Shown: piece by piece, positions 6,093-9,061 of the stretch
Numbering within the stretch: the first letter of the stretch is position 1
How the letters are laid out: every line of letters starts with the position of its first letter
Assembly: GCA_050250795.1 (NCBI GenBank)
Contig: JBFWNZ010000143.1
Coordinates: 1-9,061, forward strand
From: JBFWNZ01 sp050250795
GTDB lineage: Bacteria; Pseudomonadota; Alphaproteobacteria; UBA8366
Direction: 5' to 3'
Length of the DNA: 9,061 bases
Position numbers and translations under genes: made by a program
The notes under the pieces: generated by a model
Databases searched by the model: none
The model's input: the letters and a program-made list of their open reading frames with translations, nothing else
Told to the model about the DNA's origin: nothing

Positions 6093-6218
6093 ATGAACGC
6101 GTCCCTTCGCATCGCGATTGCGCGAATTAGCCACCCGGTCCTCGTTGAGGGCCGGGCCAGTGCTGTTCGTGTCGATTTCGCGCTCGAAGAGGTTTCGCGT
6201 CATGTCTTCCAAGTCTGA
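6093..6218 (+). CDS. Possible leaderless leader peptide (uORF, 41 residues) upstream of the ACT gene
   Basis: An ATG seven bases after the -10 element TACTAT opens a 41-codon frame beginning MNASLRIAIARISHPVLV. It contains three Ile, seven Val and three Leu, with six of these between residues 7 and 18. It runs through the hairpin at 6134-6156 and ends with TGA at 6216-6218, overlapping the first codons of the ACT gene in another frame. There is no Shine-Dalgarno sequence, as expected if the message starts at the ATG. Leaderless leader peptides are known in alphaproteobacterial attenuators, for example trpL of Sinorhizobium. The branched-chain enrichment is mild, and a frame of this length is easily open by chance at this G+C content, so it may not be translated. 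Confidence 0.25.
   Translation: MNASLRIAIARISHPVLVEGRASAVRVDFALEEVSRHVFQV
6134..6156 (+). promoter_or_regulatory. 10-bp hairpin in the leader of the ACT-Nudix operon
   Basis: CCCGGTCCTC (6134-6143) and GAGGGCCGGG (6147-6156) pair over ten positions, with one G-T, around a GTT loop. This is the longest simple hairpin I found in the window. It lies between the predicted promoter and the ACT ribosome binding site, inside the possible leader ORF. The following bases have no T-run, so it is not a plain intrinsic terminator. Confidence 0.45.
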
Positions 6219-6501
6219 ACCTACCCTTCCCACCGCCCGTTTCTCCGTTGTGGCCGATGCCCATCCCGGCATGCTGCCGCGCGTGCTCGAACTGTTCGCC
6301 AAGCGCGACCTCGTGCCCTCGCGCTGCGCGGTCGAGGTCGTCGGCCAGGAAATGGTGATCGACCTGGAAATGCCGGGAATGAACCCATCCACCGCCGATT
6401 ATGTCGGACGCTGCATGAAGCAGATCTTCGGCGTGGTCGGCGTAGCGGTCAGCAGCATGTCGCCCGCACACCGCTCGGCCGCCCGCCGCCGCGCCGCATG
6501 A
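6202..6501 (+). CDS. Small ACT-domain protein, putative regulatory subunit
   Basis: The 99-residue protein is essentially one ACT-like domain (about 12-86). It begins ARFSVVADAHPGMLPRVLELF, closely resembling the strand-loop-helix of the acetolactate synthase small subunit, where the G-M-L turn binds the effector amino acid. Strands AVEVVGQEMVIDLEMP and VVGVAVSSM follow, with a short basic tail (RSAARRRAA). ACT domains bind amino acids or other small ligands and regulate partner enzymes. No catalytic domain is fused here, and no acetolactate synthase large subunit is adjacent, so the ligand and partner are unknown. ATG 6202 is chosen because GAAGAGG (6186-6192) precedes it by nine bases; a TTG at 6118 in frame has no such support. 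Its stop overlaps the ATG of the Nudix gene (ATGA), which implies co-translation. Confidence 0.75.
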   Translation: MSSKSEPTLPTARFSVVADAHPGMLPRVLELFAKRDLVPSRCAVEVVGQEMVIDLEMPGMNPSTADYVGRCMKQIFGVVGVAVSSMSPAHRSAARRRAA

Positions 6502-7349
6502 GCTATCTGGATCACATCCGTCATTGCAACAACGCCGACCCGGCCGGCTACCGGCCAATGCGGATCGGCGGCGCGACGGTGGGCCATGTGCGCCACGATC
6601 TGGCGCAGCGGCTGGCGGCGTGGCCGGATGTCTTTCAGATGGGTGCGGCGGCCATCGACCTGCATCCGCGCCTGGACAGCGTGGATGCGCGCAGCGATGC
6701 CGTGGAAGGCGTTCTGGGCCAGTTGAACGAGGAAGGACTCATCCTCGGCTGGCGGGGCGAGACCTATCCGGTCGCCCCCCGATGGGGTGCGGAGCCCCTG
6801 ATGCGGATCGAGCGCGCGGCCTGCCCGCTGCTCGGCATCCGCGCCTGGGGCGTTCACATGAACGGCTATGTCCGCCGCGCCGACGGCATCCATATGTGGA
6901 TCGGCCGCCGCGCCAAGGACAAGCCGACCTACCCCGGAATGCTCGACAATATGGTCGCGGGCGGCCAGCCGCTCGGCCTCGGCCTGCGCGAGAACCTGAT
7001 CAAGGAAGCGGGCGAAGAAGCGAATATTCCGCCCGCACTCGCGGCCCGCGCAACCGCCGTCGGTGCCATCTCCTATCGCCACGCCCTCGCGGATGGGCTG
7101 AAACCCGACGAGATGTTCTGCTTCGATCTGGAACTGCCCGAGGGCTTCGTCCCGCGCAACACCGATGGCGAGATCGAGAGCTTTCGGTTGATGCCCGTCG
7201 CGGAGGTCGCCCGCATCGTGCGCGACACGGCCGAATTCAAGTTCAACTGCAACCTCGTGATCATCGACTTCCTGATCCGGCACGGGCTGCTGGACCCGGA
7301 TGCAGAGCCGGATTACGGCGCGCTCTGCGCCGGGCTGCACGCCGGCTGA
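6498..7349 (+). CDS. DUF4743/Nudix hydrolase, related to the N-terminal part of yeast Tnr3 and plant Nudix 20/24
   Basis: The 283-residue protein has an N-terminal DUF4743-like region (about 1-115) followed by a Nudix domain. Landmarks are GVHMNGYVRR (118-127), then NMVAGG (151-156) and the Nudix helix KEAGEEANIP (169-178). Glu170, Glu173 and Glu174 are the predicted metal ligands. The first glutamate of the classical box (spacing G-x5-E) is Leu161. Variant boxes of the form VAGG...KEA.EEA.IP are, from memory, the norm in this family. Plant and yeast relatives hydrolyse the diphosphates of damaged thiamine (oxy- and oxothiamine), so clean-up of oxidised thiamine diphosphate is a reasonable inference for this cytoplasmic protein. 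It overlaps the ACT gene by ATGA and converges on lepA with a 4-base gap. Confidence 0.85.
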   Translation: MSYLDHIRHCNNADPAGYRPMRIGGATVGHVRHDLAQRLAAWPDVFQMGAAAIDLHPRLDSVDARSDAVEGVLGQLNEEGLILGWRGETYPVAPRWGAEPLMRIERAACPLLGIRAWGVHMNGYVRRADGIHMWIGRRAKDKPTYPGMLDNMVAGGQPLGLGLRENLIKEAGEEANIPPALAARATAVGAISYRHALADGLKPDEMFCFDLELPEGFVPRNTDGEIESFRLMPVAEVARIVRDTAEFKFNCNLVIIDFLIRHGLLDPDAEPDYGALCAGLHAG

Positions 7350-7353
7350 ACGA

Positions 7354-7360
<7 letters not shown>
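7343..7360. terminator. Perfect hairpin containing both stop codons at the Nudix/lepA convergence
   Basis: CGGCTGA (7343-7349) and TCAGCCG (7354-7360) form a perfect 7-bp stem with an ACGA loop. The stop codons of both convergent genes lie at the loop end of the stem. There is no T-run on either strand. It could serve both transcripts as a 3' hairpin or bidirectional terminator. Confidence 0.38.

Positions 7361-9061
<1,701 letters not shown>

Noticed and set aside
6118..6501. 127-residue version of the ACT protein starting at TTG 6118
   Set aside because: There is no ribosome binding site at TTG 6118, and the added residues are not part of the ACT fold. GAAGAGG supports ATG 6202.
6399..7340. 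313-codon open frame on the minus strand opposite the Nudix gene
   Set aside because: No domain or ribosome binding site supports it, and the plus strand carries the Nudix family motifs through the same bases.

Overview
The window is about two-thirds G+C, densely coded, and reads as ordinary chromosomal DNA of an alphaproteobacterium, most likely a Rhodospirillales-type lineage. That placement is an inference from three things: an NDUFAF5-type methyltransferase next to comF, a methylsuccinyl-CoA dehydrogenase of the ethylmalonyl-CoA pathway, and the general codon style. There are no transposases, phage genes, CRISPR arrays, tRNAs or rRNAs.

Layout. On the minus strand at the left edge lies the 5' end of comF (138..1), four bases downstream of a four-domain rhodanese gene (1762..143). 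A 96-bp divergent promoter region separates the rhodanese gene from an NDUFAF5/BioC-like methyltransferase (1859..2767, plus). This converges, with a 3-bp gap, on a long acyl-CoA dehydrogenase that I read as (2S)-methylsuccinyl-CoA dehydrogenase, mcd (4444..2771, minus). Upstream of mcd on the same strand is a small unrecognised gene with a strong ribosome binding site and a structured leader (4810..4541). Divergent from it is an AEC-family (auxin efflux carrier type) permease (5054..6034, plus). Then come a small ACT-domain gene (6202..6501) and, overlapping it by ATGA, a DUF4743/Nudix hydrolase (6498..7349). The latter converges with a 4-bp gap on lepA (elongation factor 4), whose 5' end runs off the right edge.

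How the genes may work together. The methyltransferase and comF are neighbours in many alphaproteobacteria, and here a rhodanese gene sits in that locus. mcd points to acetate or C1/C2 assimilation through the ethylmalonyl-CoA pathway. The ACT and Nudix genes look translationally coupled and may form an amino-acid- or cofactor-responsive pair. lepA is a housekeeping translation factor.

The most interesting signals are small and regulatory. They are: (i) a possible leaderless, Ile/Val/Leu-rich upstream ORF with a 10-bp hairpin ahead of the ACT-Nudix pair; (ii) three overlapping hairpins in the predicted leader of the small unknown gene; (iii) two convergent gene junctions at which the two opposing stop codons lie inside one 7-bp hairpin; and (iv) an inverted repeat over the predicted methyltransferase promoter. 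I see no large novel system.
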